The notes under the pieces: model-generated
Seen by the model: only the letters and a program-made list of their open reading frames with translations
The model's database searches: none
Told to the model about the DNA's origin: nothing
Source: Amycolatopsis coloradensis
GTDB taxonomy: Bacteria; Actinomycetota; Actinomycetes; Mycobacteriales; Pseudonocardiaceae
Direction: 5' to 3'
NCBI RefSeq assembly: GCF_001953865.1
Contig: NZ_MQUQ01000003.1
Span: 447,917-511,916 of the forward strand
DNA length: 64,000 bases
Program-made: the position numbers and the translations under genes
Part shown: positions 34,643 to 42,351 of the stretch, piece after piece
Layout of the letters: each line of letters begins with the position of its first letter
Numbering within the stretch: the first letter of the stretch is position 1

Positions 34643-34666
34643 GACGGGTCATTTTGCCAGGCGCGC

Positions 34667-35365
34667 TCAGTAGCGGGCCGCGAGCACACCGGCGAACCGG
34701 TCGACGTCGGAATCGGGGAACGCGGGCCTGCCCGAGCCGTCACCGAGACTGACCACGACCACCAGCGATCCCTTGGCCGTGGTCCGCCGCGCGCTGGCCG
34801 CGCCGGTGGGCGTCACCGGGACGGACGAACCCACCGGGAAGACCGCGGCGGAAACCGTGCCGCCCGGCACCTGGAACCCCGCGGACCTGGCTCCCGTCGT
34901 ACAGATGTCGCCGGGCGTCGACTTGGCGACATCCACGGGGACCGGGAGCTCGCCAGCGAGGGCGGTGGCGAGCTCCCGATCCACCTGGTCGCACCCGAAG
35001 GTGCCTTCGGCCGTCATCTGGCCGGTCTTCTCTGGACCGCCGCCCCCCTGCTGAGGCGGCGGGTTCGAGAAGTTCGAGGACTCCCCGCTGTCCAGAGGAC
35101 GTGCGGAGGCCGCCCCGGGTTGCCCCGCGGAAGCGGCCTCGTTGTCGGATTTGGCCGAGCCGCCCATGTCGGTTCCGCCGAGCACGCCGAACATGCCCAC
35201 TCCGGCGAGGACCAAAACCAGTGCACTACAGGCCACGGCGATACCGTTGCGACGCCGTGCGGTGGCGCGGTGGGAGGCGCGGACGACGTCGGCGGTGTCG
35301 AAGCTCGGCGACGGCGTGTCACCGGGGGCGTCACGGAACAACGCCTTCAGGTCATTCTCGTCCAT
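34667..35365 (-). CDS. Membrane protein encoded with a sigma factor, probable anti-sigma factor
   Basis: A 232-residue single-pass protein: about 40 cytoplasmic residues (MDENDLKALFRDAPGDTPSP), one helix (about 41-63) and an outside Ser/Gly/Pro linker followed by a domain with two cysteines (TFGCDQVDREL, GDICTTGARS). The start overlaps the sigma gene by 14 bases, the usual arrangement for an anti-sigma factor. The zinc-binding H-x3-C-x2-C motif of classical anti-sigma factors is absent from the cytoplasmic part, so recognition would be of another kind. Role inferred from context. Confidence 0.7.
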   Translation of the reverse strand: MDENDLKALFRDAPGDTPSPSFDTADVVRASHRATARRRNGIAVACSALVLVLAGVGMFGVLGGTDMGGSAKSDNEAASAGQPGAASARPLDSGESSNFSNPPPQQGGGGPEKTGQMTAEGTFGCDQVDRELATALAGELPVPVDVAKSTPGDICTTGARSAGFQVPGGTVSAAVFPVGSSVPVTPTGAASARRTTAKGSLVVVVSLGDGSGRPAFPDSDVDRFAGVLAARY

Positions 35366-35870
35366 CCCGTGCCACCTCCTCCTTCTCCATGACCTGCCTG
35401 AGGTTCGTCAGCCCGCGCGCTGTCTGGCTTTTCACGTTTCCTTCGCTACAGCCGAGCGCCTTCGCCGCCGCGCCGACGTCCAGCCCCTCGAAGAACCGCA
35501 GCACCAGCACAGCCCGCTGTTTCGGGGGCACTTCGCGCAACGCGGTCAGCAGGTCTTCCCTGGTGACGACCTGTTCGCCGAGGTCGAAGCCGTCCTGCGG
35601 CGGTTCGGGCAGCTCTTCGGTCTGCCACTCCCGCCGCCACGGCCGCCTCGACTCGTCGATGGCCGCCCTGACCAGCGTCTTCCGCAGGTAGGCGTCGGTC
35701 GCCGCCCGTTCCCTGATCTTCTTCCACCTCCGGTGCAGCGCGACGAACGCCGTCTGCGCGAGGTCGTCCGCGCGATGCCAGTCACCGCAAAGCATGTACG
35801 CGGTCCTGCGCACGGAGTCCCGCTTCGCGGCGAAGTACTCCGCGAACTCTTGTTCGTCGCGCTGGTTCAC
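35352..35870 (-). CDS. SigE-family ECF RNA polymerase sigma factor
   Basis: A 172-residue ECF sigma factor of the actinomycete SigE-like (SigE family, TIGR02983-type) group. Region 2 is at the N-terminus (FAEYFAAKRDSVRRTAYMLC, HRADDLAQTAFVALHRRW) and region 4 at the C-terminus (VPPKQRAVLVLRFFEGLDVG, ALGCSEGNVKSQTARGLTNL). GTG 35870 is chosen because region 2 begins at once; the frame upstream is antisense to the threonine aldolase. The downstream membrane protein overlaps its end and is the likely anti-sigma factor. Its regulon is unknown. Confidence 0.9.
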   Translation of the reverse strand: MNQRDEQEFAEYFAAKRDSVRRTAYMLCGDWHRADDLAQTAFVALHRRWKKIRERAATDAYLRKTLVRAAIDESRRPWRREWQTEELPEPPQDGFDLGEQVVTREDLLTALREVPPKQRAVLVLRFFEGLDVGAAAKALGCSEGNVKSQTARGLTNLRQVMEKEEVARDGRE

Positions 35871-36005
35871 GCGGTTGTTGTCTCCGCTCTTGCCTCGTCG
35901 GTGGGTAGGACGGAACCGGGGGCGTCCACGGTTGCATGAGCGGGCGCGGCGGACCAGCCGGGGAGGAGGTTCGTGGCGGGCCGGACGATGTGATGTGATC
36001 GTACC

Positions 36006-37022
36006 GTGACCTCGACGATCGATTTCCGCTCCGACACCGTGACCCGGCCGGACGACGTCATGCGCCAGGCCATGGCGAAAGCCGAGGTCGGCGACAACGT
36101 CCTCGACGGCGATCCCACCGTCGGCGCACTGGAACAGCGCGCCGCGAAACTTCTCGGCATGCCCGCCGCGCTCTGGACGCCGACCGGGACCATGGCGAAC
36201 CTGATCGCGCTGAGCCTCCACCTCCAGCGCGGCGACCGGTTCCTCGCGCCGCGCGGCGCGCACGTGATCACCGACGAACTCGGTTCCGCCGCCTGGCTCG
36301 CCGGCGGCATGCCGGAACCGCTGGAGCACGACGCCGGACCCGGACGCCCGAAACCGGAAACCCTTTCGGCCGCGATCGGCCTCCCGCGCGGGCCGTACTA
36401 CGCGCTGCGCACCCCGCTGCTGTGCCTGGAGAACACGCACAACACGGCAGGCGGCGCGATCACCCCGCCCGAAGAACACGCCCAGCTGGTCGCGGTGGCG
36501 AAAGAGGCGGGACTGACCGTGCACCTCGACGGCGCCCGGATCTGGCACGCGGCGGTCGCGCTGGGCATCCCGCCCGCGGCCCTCACCGTCGGCGTCGACA
36601 CCGTTTCGGCCTGCTTCTCCAAGGGCCTCGGCGCGCCCGTCGGCTCGGTCGTGGCGGGCAGCCCGGAGTTCGTCGAGGAGGCACGGCGGATGCGCCAGAT
36701 GCTCGGCGGCGGTGTCCGCCAGGCAGGCGTGCTGGCCGCGGCCTGCCTGGTCGCGCTGGACCGCGTCGGCGATCTGGCCGAGACCCACGAGAACGCGACC
36801 CGGCTCGCGGCCGGGTTCGCCGAGCACGGCTGGGAGGTCAACACCCCCGAGACCAACATCGTGCAGGTCACCGCGCCCGACCTCGTCGGCAGGCTGGCGT
36901 GGCTGGCGCGGCTGGGGATCCGGACGCTGCCCAGCTCGGGCCGGATCCGGTTCGTGGTGCACCGCGACCTGTCGGCGGCCGACATCGAAGAAACCCTTCA
37001 CCGCGTCAAGACCGGGGGCTGA
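36006..37022 (+). CDS. L-threonine aldolase, low specificity (PLP-dependent)
   Basis: A 338-residue PLP enzyme of the beta-eliminating lyase/threonine aldolase family that splits threonine into glycine and acetaldehyde. Visible are DFRSDTVTRPDDVMRQAM, GDNVLDGDPTV, LENTHNTAGGAI, HLDGARIWHAAVAL and the PLP lysine in SACFSKGLGAPVGS. GTG 36006 starts the family N-terminus. It diverges from the sigma gene by 135 bases, and the HAD hydrolase follows after 2 bases. Confidence 0.9.
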   Translation: MTSTIDFRSDTVTRPDDVMRQAMAKAEVGDNVLDGDPTVGALEQRAAKLLGMPAALWTPTGTMANLIALSLHLQRGDRFLAPRGAHVITDELGSAAWLAGGMPEPLEHDAGPGRPKPETLSAAIGLPRGPYYALRTPLLCLENTHNTAGGAITPPEEHAQLVAVAKEAGLTVHLDGARIWHAAVALGIPPAALTVGVDTVSACFSKGLGAPVGSVVAGSPEFVEEARRMRQMLGGGVRQAGVLAAACLVALDRVGDLAETHENATRLAAGFAEHGWEVNTPETNIVQVTAPDLVGRLAWLARLGIRTLPSSGRIRFVVHRDLSAADIEETLHRVKTGG

Positions 37023-37024
37023 AC

Positions 37025-37603
37025 ATGAACTGGATCGTCTTCGACTACGGCGACGTCATCAGCGAGCACACCGACGCGCTGCCGGCCCTCGCCAAGGCCT
37101 TCGACCTCGAACTCGCCGACTTCGAGCCGCACTACTGGGCCGAGCGGGTCCGCTACGACTCGGGCGGCTCGGACCTCGAGTACTGGCAGAGCATCGGCCG
37201 CGCGCTGGACGTTCCCGTCGACAAGGCGTTCGCCGAGGAACTGACCCGCGTCGACGTCACCGGCTGGACGCATCTGGAACCGGCGGTGATCGAGCTGCTG
37301 GAGGGCCTGCACGAGGCGGGCGCCGCGCTCGCGCTGCTTTCCAACGCGTCGTCGACCTTCGGACGCTGGGTCCGCGAGCAGGAATGGGCGCGCCTGTTCC
37401 GCGTGAAGCTCTTTTCCGGCGATCTCGGCTGCCTGAAACCCGACGCGAAGATCTACCGGATCCTGCTCGGCGAACTCGGCGCCGAACCGGCCGACTGCCT
37501 GTTCTTCGATGACCGTCAGTCCAATGTGGACGGTGCACGGGCGGTGGGGATGAAGGCGGAACGCTGGCTCGGCGTGGAAACCGCGACAGCGGCACTCGGC
37601 TGA
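37025..37603 (+). CDS. HAD-family hydrolase
   Basis: A 192-residue HAD phosphatase-like protein. Motif I is VFDYGDVIS, in which the second Asp of the usual D-x-D is replaced by Gly, as DYGGV/DYGDV is in many HAD-IA proteins of this type. Motif II is ALLSNAS, the lysine motif GCLKPDAKIY and the acidic motif FFDDRQSNVDGA. The family is known for small-metabolite phosphatases and dehalogenases; the substrate is not evident. It starts 2 bases after the threonine aldolase stop, suggesting one transcript. Confidence 0.86.
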   Translation: MNWIVFDYGDVISEHTDALPALAKAFDLELADFEPHYWAERVRYDSGGSDLEYWQSIGRALDVPVDKAFAEELTRVDVTGWTHLEPAVIELLEGLHEAGAALALLSNASSTFGRWVREQEWARLFRVKLFSGDLGCLKPDAKIYRILLGELGAEPADCLFFDDRQSNVDGARAVGMKAERWLGVETATAALG

Positions 37604-37706
37604 ACGGGCGGAGAAAGTCACCCTTGTCGTTCGTCCGCTTACGCGCGGTGAATCGGATGTCCTAAGCTGGATTCGTCCCGAAGCGAGTTGTCCACGGTAG
37701 GTGCCC

Positions 37707-38534
37707 ATGCCAGGTCAAGACGACCGGCGTCCGTTCGTGCCCGTCGATTTCGACCGGCCGAGTATGGCGCGGGTCTTCGACGCGCTCATGGGCGGCCAGG
37801 ACAACTACGCGGCCGACAGGGTGGTGCTGCGCCAGATCCTGGACCTCGCGCCGGAAGCACAGGTCATGGCCAAGGAAGTCCGGCACTGGCTGGTCCGGAC
37901 GGTGCGTTACCTGACCGACCGGGAGCGCATCGACCAGTTCCTCGACCTCGGCTCCGGCTTCCCGACCGTGGACAACACCCACCAGGTCGCGCAGCGGTAC
38001 AACCCCGAGGCTCGGGTCGTCTACGTCGACCATGATCCGGTGGTGCAGGCGCACGGCCGCGCACTGCTCGCGGCGAACGACTTCGCGCATATGGCGGGTG
38101 CCGACCTGACCGAACCGGCCGAGGTCGTCGAGGAACTCGCGCGCACCCACCGGCTGGACTTCGACCGGCCCGTCGGGCTGATCCTGTGCGCGATCATCCA
38201 CCACGTCCAGGACCTCGACGAGGCGCGGGAAATCGTCCGCACCTATGTCGACGCGCTGGCCCCCGGCTCGTTCGTCGCGCTGCTGCACCAGCACAATCCG
38301 GCCGACGGGTCCGAAGCGGCCGACGTCGCGACGTCACTCGAGAAACGTTTCAACGGCACTGGGCTCGACACCCTGTACCGCACACGCGAGGAGATCGAGT
38401 CACTCATCAAGGGACTCGACCTCCTCGAACCCGGCCTGACCTATCCGCATCTTTGGTGGCCGGACGGCCCGCGCTTCGCCCCGCTTTCGCCCGTGAACTT
38501 CACGTCACTCGGTGGGGTGGCGCGTAAGCCTTAG
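37707..38534 (+). CDS. SAM-dependent methyltransferase, DUF574 family (paralog)
   Basis: A 275-residue relative of the protein at 4039-4872: RPSMARVFDALMGGQDNYAA, FLDLGSGFPTVDNTHQVAQR, VVYVDHDPVVQAHGRALL and WWPDGPRF match its landmarks. Substrate unknown. ATG 37707 is chosen with TAGGTG just upstream; a GTG two codons earlier is possible. Unlike the first copy it has no XRE/DUF397 partner beside it. Possible -10 element CTAAGCT lies near 37660. Confidence 0.87.
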   Translation: MPGQDDRRPFVPVDFDRPSMARVFDALMGGQDNYAADRVVLRQILDLAPEAQVMAKEVRHWLVRTVRYLTDRERIDQFLDLGSGFPTVDNTHQVAQRYNPEARVVYVDHDPVVQAHGRALLAANDFAHMAGADLTEPAEVVEELARTHRLDFDRPVGLILCAIIHHVQDLDEAREIVRTYVDALAPGSFVALLHQHNPADGSEAADVATSLEKRFNGTGLDTLYRTREEIESLIKGLDLLEPGLTYPHLWWPDGPRFAPLSPVNFTSLGGVARKP

Positions 38535-38537
38535 CCC

Positions 38538-38720
38538 TCAGCGAAGCTGCTTCGGGGCGCGCTTGCCCTTGATGGCGCCATACGCGGCCGTGCCGAGGAA
38601 GACGGCACCGCCGATGACGGCGATCCAAAAGACGGCCTTCACGAGGAAGCCGAGCACGGACCCGAGCACCATGAAGGCCACCCAAGCCAGGATCAGCCCG
38701 CCGACGATCTTCCAGAACAT
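38538..38720 (-). CDS. Small two-helix membrane protein
   Basis: A 60-residue protein with two hydrophobic helices (WKIVGGLILAWVAFMVLGSV and KAVFWIAVIGGAVFLGTAA) and a basic tail KGKRAPKQLR. ATG 38720 is fixed by a GGAGG ribosome site 6 bases upstream, which is why the longer open frame is rejected. Such small proteins are widespread in actinomycetes and have no known function. It is convergent with the methyltransferase, leaving 3 bases between stop codons. Confidence 0.7.
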   Translation of the reverse strand: MFWKIVGGLILAWVAFMVLGSVLGFLVKAVFWIAVIGGAVFLGTAAYGAIKGKRAPKQLR

Positions 38721-38805
38721 GGCATCCTCCGATTGCCTCACCGGGCCCGAGCGGGCCTGGTGAGTCCAGGTTGTCAGGCTGAGCTCGTAATTGCCTTCGT
38801 TCTGC

Positions 38806-39993
38806 CTAACGTTCAGGGTGAATTCCGGGTTCCCCCTGAGCTGTCAGCCAGTCGCCCAGCCGCCGGACCCCCTCGTCGATGTCCTCACGCGAACCGGCGA
38901 AGGAGAACCGCACGAACTTGCCGCCGTCGACCGGGTCGAAGTCGATACCGGGCGCGATCGCGACACCGGTGTCGGCCAGGAGGCGCTGGCACCAGCTAAG
39001 GCTGTCGTTCGTGTACGCGGAGACGTCGGCGTAGGCATAGAAGGCGCCTTCGGCCGGCGCGAGCTTGTCGATGCCGATGCCGTTGAGACCGGCGAAGAGC
39101 GCGTCGCGGTTGGCGCGGTAGCGCTCGACGTGGCTGTCGGCCTCCGCGTACGACTCCTGGGTGAACGCGGCGATCGCGGCGTACTGGGAGACCGCGGGCG
39201 GGCAGATGGTGAAGTTACCGGTCAGGACGTCGATCGCGCGGTGCAGCCGCTGGGGCGCGAGCATCCAGCCGAGCCGCCAGCCGGTCATGGCGAAGTACTT
39301 GGAGAACGAGCCGAGCACGAGTGCCTCGCTCCCGTACTGCCAGGCGCAGTCGAGTCCGGCGCCGTAGGAGATCCCGTGGTAGATCTCGTCGCTGATCAAC
39401 TGCACGCCGCGTGACGCGCACCAGCCGCTGATCGCGGCGAGTTCACCCGGTGGCAGGACGGTGCCGGTGGGATTGCCAGGGCTCGCCACGATGAGTCCCT
39501 TGACCGGCCCCAGTTCGTCGAGCAGTGCGACGGTCGGCTGAAAGTTCGTCTCGGGTCCGGTGGCGAACTCGACGACCTCGCAGCCGAGCACCTTCAACAG
39601 GTTGCGGTAGGCCGGATAGCCCGGTCGTGCCATCGCGACGCGGTCGCCGGCTTCGAAGGCGCTGAGGAAGGACAGCAGGAAGCCTCCGGATGAACCGGTC
39701 GTCATGATGACGTCCTGCGGGCTCACGTCGACGGAGTACGTACGTTCGTAGTGGGCCGCCACGGCTTCGCGCAGTTCGGGGATGCCGAGTTGCACGGTGT
39801 AGCCGAGGTACTGCTCCTTCAGCGCCCGTTGCGCCGCTTCGAGCACCGGCTGGGGCGCCGGCGCGGACGGCTGACCGGCGACCAGCGCGATCAGGTCGCC
39901 GTGGCTGCGCTGCCGTGCCTGCGCGGCCGAAAGGACGTCCATGACGTGGAACGGCGGGACGTCGGAACGTGCGGCGGGGCCAGGGAAGGACAT
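38806..39993 (-). CDS. PLP-dependent aminotransferase, class I/II
   Basis: A 395-residue fold-type I aminotransferase. Visible are ALVAGQPSAPAPQPVLEAA, LGYTVQLGIPELREAVAAHY, TTGSSGGFLLSFLSAFE, IVASPGNPTGTVLP, and the PLP lysine in LGSFSKYFAMTGWRLGW; the substrate arginine is likely in KFVRFSFAGS. The amino-acid specificity is unclear. It begins 9 bases after the GntR-TetR regulator stop on the same strand, so it is probably cotranscribed with and controlled by that regulator, an arrangement reminiscent of MocR-like systems but with separate genes. Confidence 0.9.
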   Translation of the reverse strand: MSFPGPAARSDVPPFHVMDVLSAAQARQRSHGDLIALVAGQPSAPAPQPVLEAAQRALKEQYLGYTVQLGIPELREAVAAHYERTYSVDVSPQDVIMTTGSSGGFLLSFLSAFEAGDRVAMARPGYPAYRNLLKVLGCEVVEFATGPETNFQPTVALLDELGPVKGLIVASPGNPTGTVLPPGELAAISGWCASRGVQLISDEIYHGISYGAGLDCAWQYGSEALVLGSFSKYFAMTGWRLGWMLAPQRLHRAIDVLTGNFTICPPAVSQYAAIAAFTQESYAEADSHVERYRANRDALFAGLNGIGIDKLAPAEGAFYAYADVSAYTNDSLSWCQRLLADTGVAIAPGIDFDPVDGGKFVRFSFAGSREDIDEGVRRLGDWLTAQGEPGIHPER

Positions 39994-40002
39994 GGGGTGA
40001 GG

Positions 40003-40905
40003 CTAACTCGCCTTCGCCAGCAGAACCGCGTAGCCGTCGAGGAGACGTTGAAGGCCGAATTCGAAGAGCGTGTCGAGGTCGTAGTCGAACGGGGCACGCG
40101 AGACGACGCCGGCGAAGTTCGGAAAACGGCCTTCGGAGACCAGGTCCCAGAGGATCGGCTCGTTCTCGGCGAGCCAGGCGTCGGCCGTGACCGCCGTGCC
40201 GGATTCGTTCTCCGCCTCGGCCTCGAAGTTGAGGGCGATACCGCGGACGTGGTTGAAGATCGTGATGTGCGCGTACATGATCGTCGACGCCGGGAGGCCG
40301 TGGCCGTCAAGGGCGCGGGTGGCCCAGTCGGCATGGCGCAGCAGGTTCGGCAGCGGCTGCGGGCGAGTGATCGAGAGCGCCTGCGCGAGCCAGGGGTGCC
40401 GCCGGAACAAGGCCCACTGGGCTCTGGCCATCAGCTCCAGCTGTGCCCGCCAGCCGGATGGCGGTTCGGGCGGGAAGCGGATTTCGCCGAGCGCGACGTC
40501 CGCCATCTCGAGAATGAGCTCTTCTTTCGCGGTGACATGGCGATAAAGCGCCATCGTCGCCACGCCGAGACCGGACGCGACGCGGCGCATGGACAGCGCG
40601 CGGATGCCCTCGGCGTCGGCGATCCGGATCGCGGCCTTCACCACCCGCTCGCGTGACAGCTCCGCCTCGGTCCTCGGCGCGACTTTCCGGGCGCGGCCCG
40701 CGACGACCGTTCCGGCGCCGGGTTTGGCGACGACCAGGCCCTCCCGTTTGAGGGTGGCGAGCACCTTCGTCGCGGTCGCCATCGCGACCCCCCATTCCGC
40801 GATGATCCGGCGCGTCGACGGGACCTTGTCCCCTTCGCGCAGCTCACCGGCGACGATCCGGCGGCGGATCTCGGCGGCGATCCGCAGATAGGGCGGATCG
40901 GTCAT
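40003..40905 (-). CDS. Regulator with GntR and TetR helix-turn-helix domains in one chain
   Basis: A 300-residue protein. Residues 1-68 are a GntR winged helix (YLRIAAEIRRRIVAGELREG, KVPSTRRIIAEWGVA, VLATLKREGLVVAKPGAGTV). Residues about 83-130 are a TetR helix-turn-helix (RVVKAAIRIADAEGIRALSM, VASGLGVATMALYRHV), followed by a TetR-type C-terminal domain. Two DNA-reading heads in one chain could bind two different sites; two distinct inverted repeats lie in the divergent intergenic region. The likely targets are itself plus the aminotransferase, and the flavin monooxygenase on the other side. Ligand unknown. Confidence 0.88.
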   Translation of the reverse strand: MTDPPYLRIAAEIRRRIVAGELREGDKVPSTRRIIAEWGVAMATATKVLATLKREGLVVAKPGAGTVVAGRARKVAPRTEAELSRERVVKAAIRIADAEGIRALSMRRVASGLGVATMALYRHVTAKEELILEMADVALGEIRFPPEPPSGWRAQLELMARAQWALFRRHPWLAQALSITRPQPLPNLLRHADWATRALDGHGLPASTIMYAHITIFNHVRGIALNFEAEAENESGTAVTADAWLAENEPILWDLVSEGRFPNFAGVVSRAPFDYDLDTLFEFGLQRLLDGYAVLLAKAS

Positions 40906-40920
40906 GGTCGACTCCCTGCC

Positions 40921-40969
40921 CTAGTGCGCTTTGCCGTCGTTTCCGGCCTGATACGGCTGACCGCACTAG
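40921..40969. promoter_or_regulatory. Inverted repeat CTAGTGCG/CGCACTAG before the GntR-TetR gene
   Basis: CTAGTGCG (40921-40928) and CGCACTAG (40962-40969) are perfect 8-base inverted repeats 33 bases apart, the first 15 bases upstream of the regulator start. The ACTAGTAC context of the right half is reminiscent of YtrA-type GntR operators. Binding is inferred from position. Confidence 0.4.
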
Positions 40970-41024
40970 TACGCCTCGAATTTTCTGCCGCTTTTCCTGG
41001 GGTTCCCGTGGATCGGTCATACGT

Positions 41025-41052
41025 TGTACGCAGTGCTTCAAAACAGCGTACA
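41025..41052. promoter_or_regulatory. Inverted repeat TGTACGC/GCGTACA before the monooxygenase gene
   Basis: TGTACGC (41025-41031) and GCGTACA (41046-41052) are separated by 14 bases, two turns centre to centre, which suits a TetR-like dimer pair. The right arm ends 13 bases before the monooxygenase start and just before its GGGGAG ribosome site, so binding here would block transcription. Confidence 0.5.
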
Positions 41053-41065
41053 CAGGGGAGTTCAC

Positions 41066-42250
41066 ATGCAGAAGGTGCTGGTCTCGGGCGCGGGGATCGC
41101 CGGGACGACGCTGGCCTACTGGCTGCGGCGGCACGGGTTCGCGCCGACCGTCGTCGAGCGGGCGACGACACCACGCGTCGGCGGGCACGCCGTCGACATC
41201 CGCGGCACGGCGCTCGGCGTCGTCGAGCGGATGGGGGTACTCGGGCGCCTTCGGGATCTCCGGACGGACATGCGAGGGATGTCGTTCGTGAACGGGGCCG
41301 GGAAGACCCTGGTGAAGGTCACCGACCACACGCTGACCGGAGGGCTCACCGAGAGCGAAGACGTCGAAATCCTGCGGGACGACCTCACGGACACGCTGGC
41401 GTCGGTGGCTCAGGAGGGCGTCGAGTACGTCTACGGCGACTGGATCACCGGGATCACGCAGCGGGCCGACGGTGTCCGGGTCACCTTCGCCAACGGCGAA
41501 GCACGGGACTTCGCCCTCGTGATCGGCGCGGACGGGCAGCACTCGGCCGTGCGCTCGCTGGTTTTCGGGGCCGAGAAACAGTTTTCGCATCACCTGGACA
41601 CCTACCTGGCGGTGTTCACCGTGCCGAACTTCCTCGGCCTGGACCGCTGGCAGACCTTCCACCTGACGCCGGGGAAACTGGCCGGTCTCTACAGCGCGCG
41701 GCAGAACACGGAGGCCAGGGCGATGCTCGGCTTCCAGTCACCGGAACTCGATTTCGACCGCCATGACCTCGAGCAGCAACGGAAAGTCATCGCCGACCGA
41801 TTCCTCGGCCAGGGCTGGGAAGTGCCGCGGCTAATCCGGGAAATGGAGACGAGCGAGCTGTACTTCGACTCGATGACCCAGATTCGGATGGACCGGTTCA
41901 CCGATGGCCGGGTCGCGCTCGTCGGAGACGCCGGATACGGCCCTTCACCACTTTCGGGACAGGGCACCAGCTTGGCGCTCGTCGGGGCTTACGTGCTGGC
42001 CGGTTCGCTCGCCGTCCATCAGGATCACCGCGCGGCTTTTTCCTCTTACGAAGGGGAAATCCGGTCTTTCGTGCTTCAGAACCAGAAGCTGGCTTCGCTG
42101 AATCAGCGGAAGCAGACCCGGTTCGCGCAGTGGAAGCAGATCCAGTCGATGCGGGTGCTGCCTTGTCTGCCGTTCCGCTCGCGGGTGATGAAGGCGGCGA
42201 TGCGGCCGTTGACCGACGCTTCGAACGCGTTGGTGCTGAAGGATTACTGA
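41066..42250 (+). CDS. FAD-dependent monooxygenase (aromatic hydroxylase class)
   Basis: A 394-residue class A flavoprotein monooxygenase. The dinucleotide fold is at the N-terminus (VLVSGAGIAGTTLAYWLRR), the middle motif is ALVIGADGQHSAVRSL, and the second FAD motif GRVALVGDAGYGPSPLSGQG is followed by TSLALVGAYVLAGSLA. Relatives hydroxylate aromatic compounds or confer resistance to tetracycline or rifampicin; the substrate cannot be told here. ATG 41066 follows GGGGAG. It is divergent from the GntR-TetR regulator, which probably represses it. Confidence 0.9.
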   Translation: MQKVLVSGAGIAGTTLAYWLRRHGFAPTVVERATTPRVGGHAVDIRGTALGVVERMGVLGRLRDLRTDMRGMSFVNGAGKTLVKVTDHTLTGGLTESEDVEILRDDLTDTLASVAQEGVEYVYGDWITGITQRADGVRVTFANGEARDFALVIGADGQHSAVRSLVFGAEKQFSHHLDTYLAVFTVPNFLGLDRWQTFHLTPGKLAGLYSARQNTEARAMLGFQSPELDFDRHDLEQQRKVIADRFLGQGWEVPRLIREMETSELYFDSMTQIRMDRFTDGRVALVGDAGYGPSPLSGQGTSLALVGAYVLAGSLAVHQDHRAAFSSYEGEIRSFVLQNQKLASLNQRKQTRFAQWKQIQSMRVLPCLPFRSRVMKAAMRPLTDASNALVLKDY

Positions 42251-42291
42251 CGGACGCCGCGAGGCTACTTCTTCGGCCGAGCATGTTCCAG

Positions 42292-42344
42292 GTTCGTGAA
42301 GACATCCTTGAGGGACCAGGTCCCTCAAGGAGGCCTTCACGAAC
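42292..42344. terminator. 26-base near-perfect hairpin between convergent genes (family D)
   Basis: Arms 42292-42317 and 42319-42344 match at 24 of 26 positions around a single central base. It lies between the monooxygenase stop (42250) and the stop of the transglycosylase gene on the other strand (42352). The GTGAAGG...CCTTGAGGGA wording recurs in part at 57239. Confidence 0.65.
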
Positions 42345-42351
42345 TTCGGCG

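Noticed and set aside
35871-37001. Upstream extension of the sigma factor frame to 549 codons
   Set aside because: The extension is antisense to the threonine aldolase; sigma region 2 begins right after the GTG at 35870.
40003-42250. Antibiotic biosynthetic cluster around the flavin monooxygenase
   Set aside because: No polyketide, peptide synthetase or other scaffold enzymes occur nearby; the set fits a small regulator-enzyme unit.
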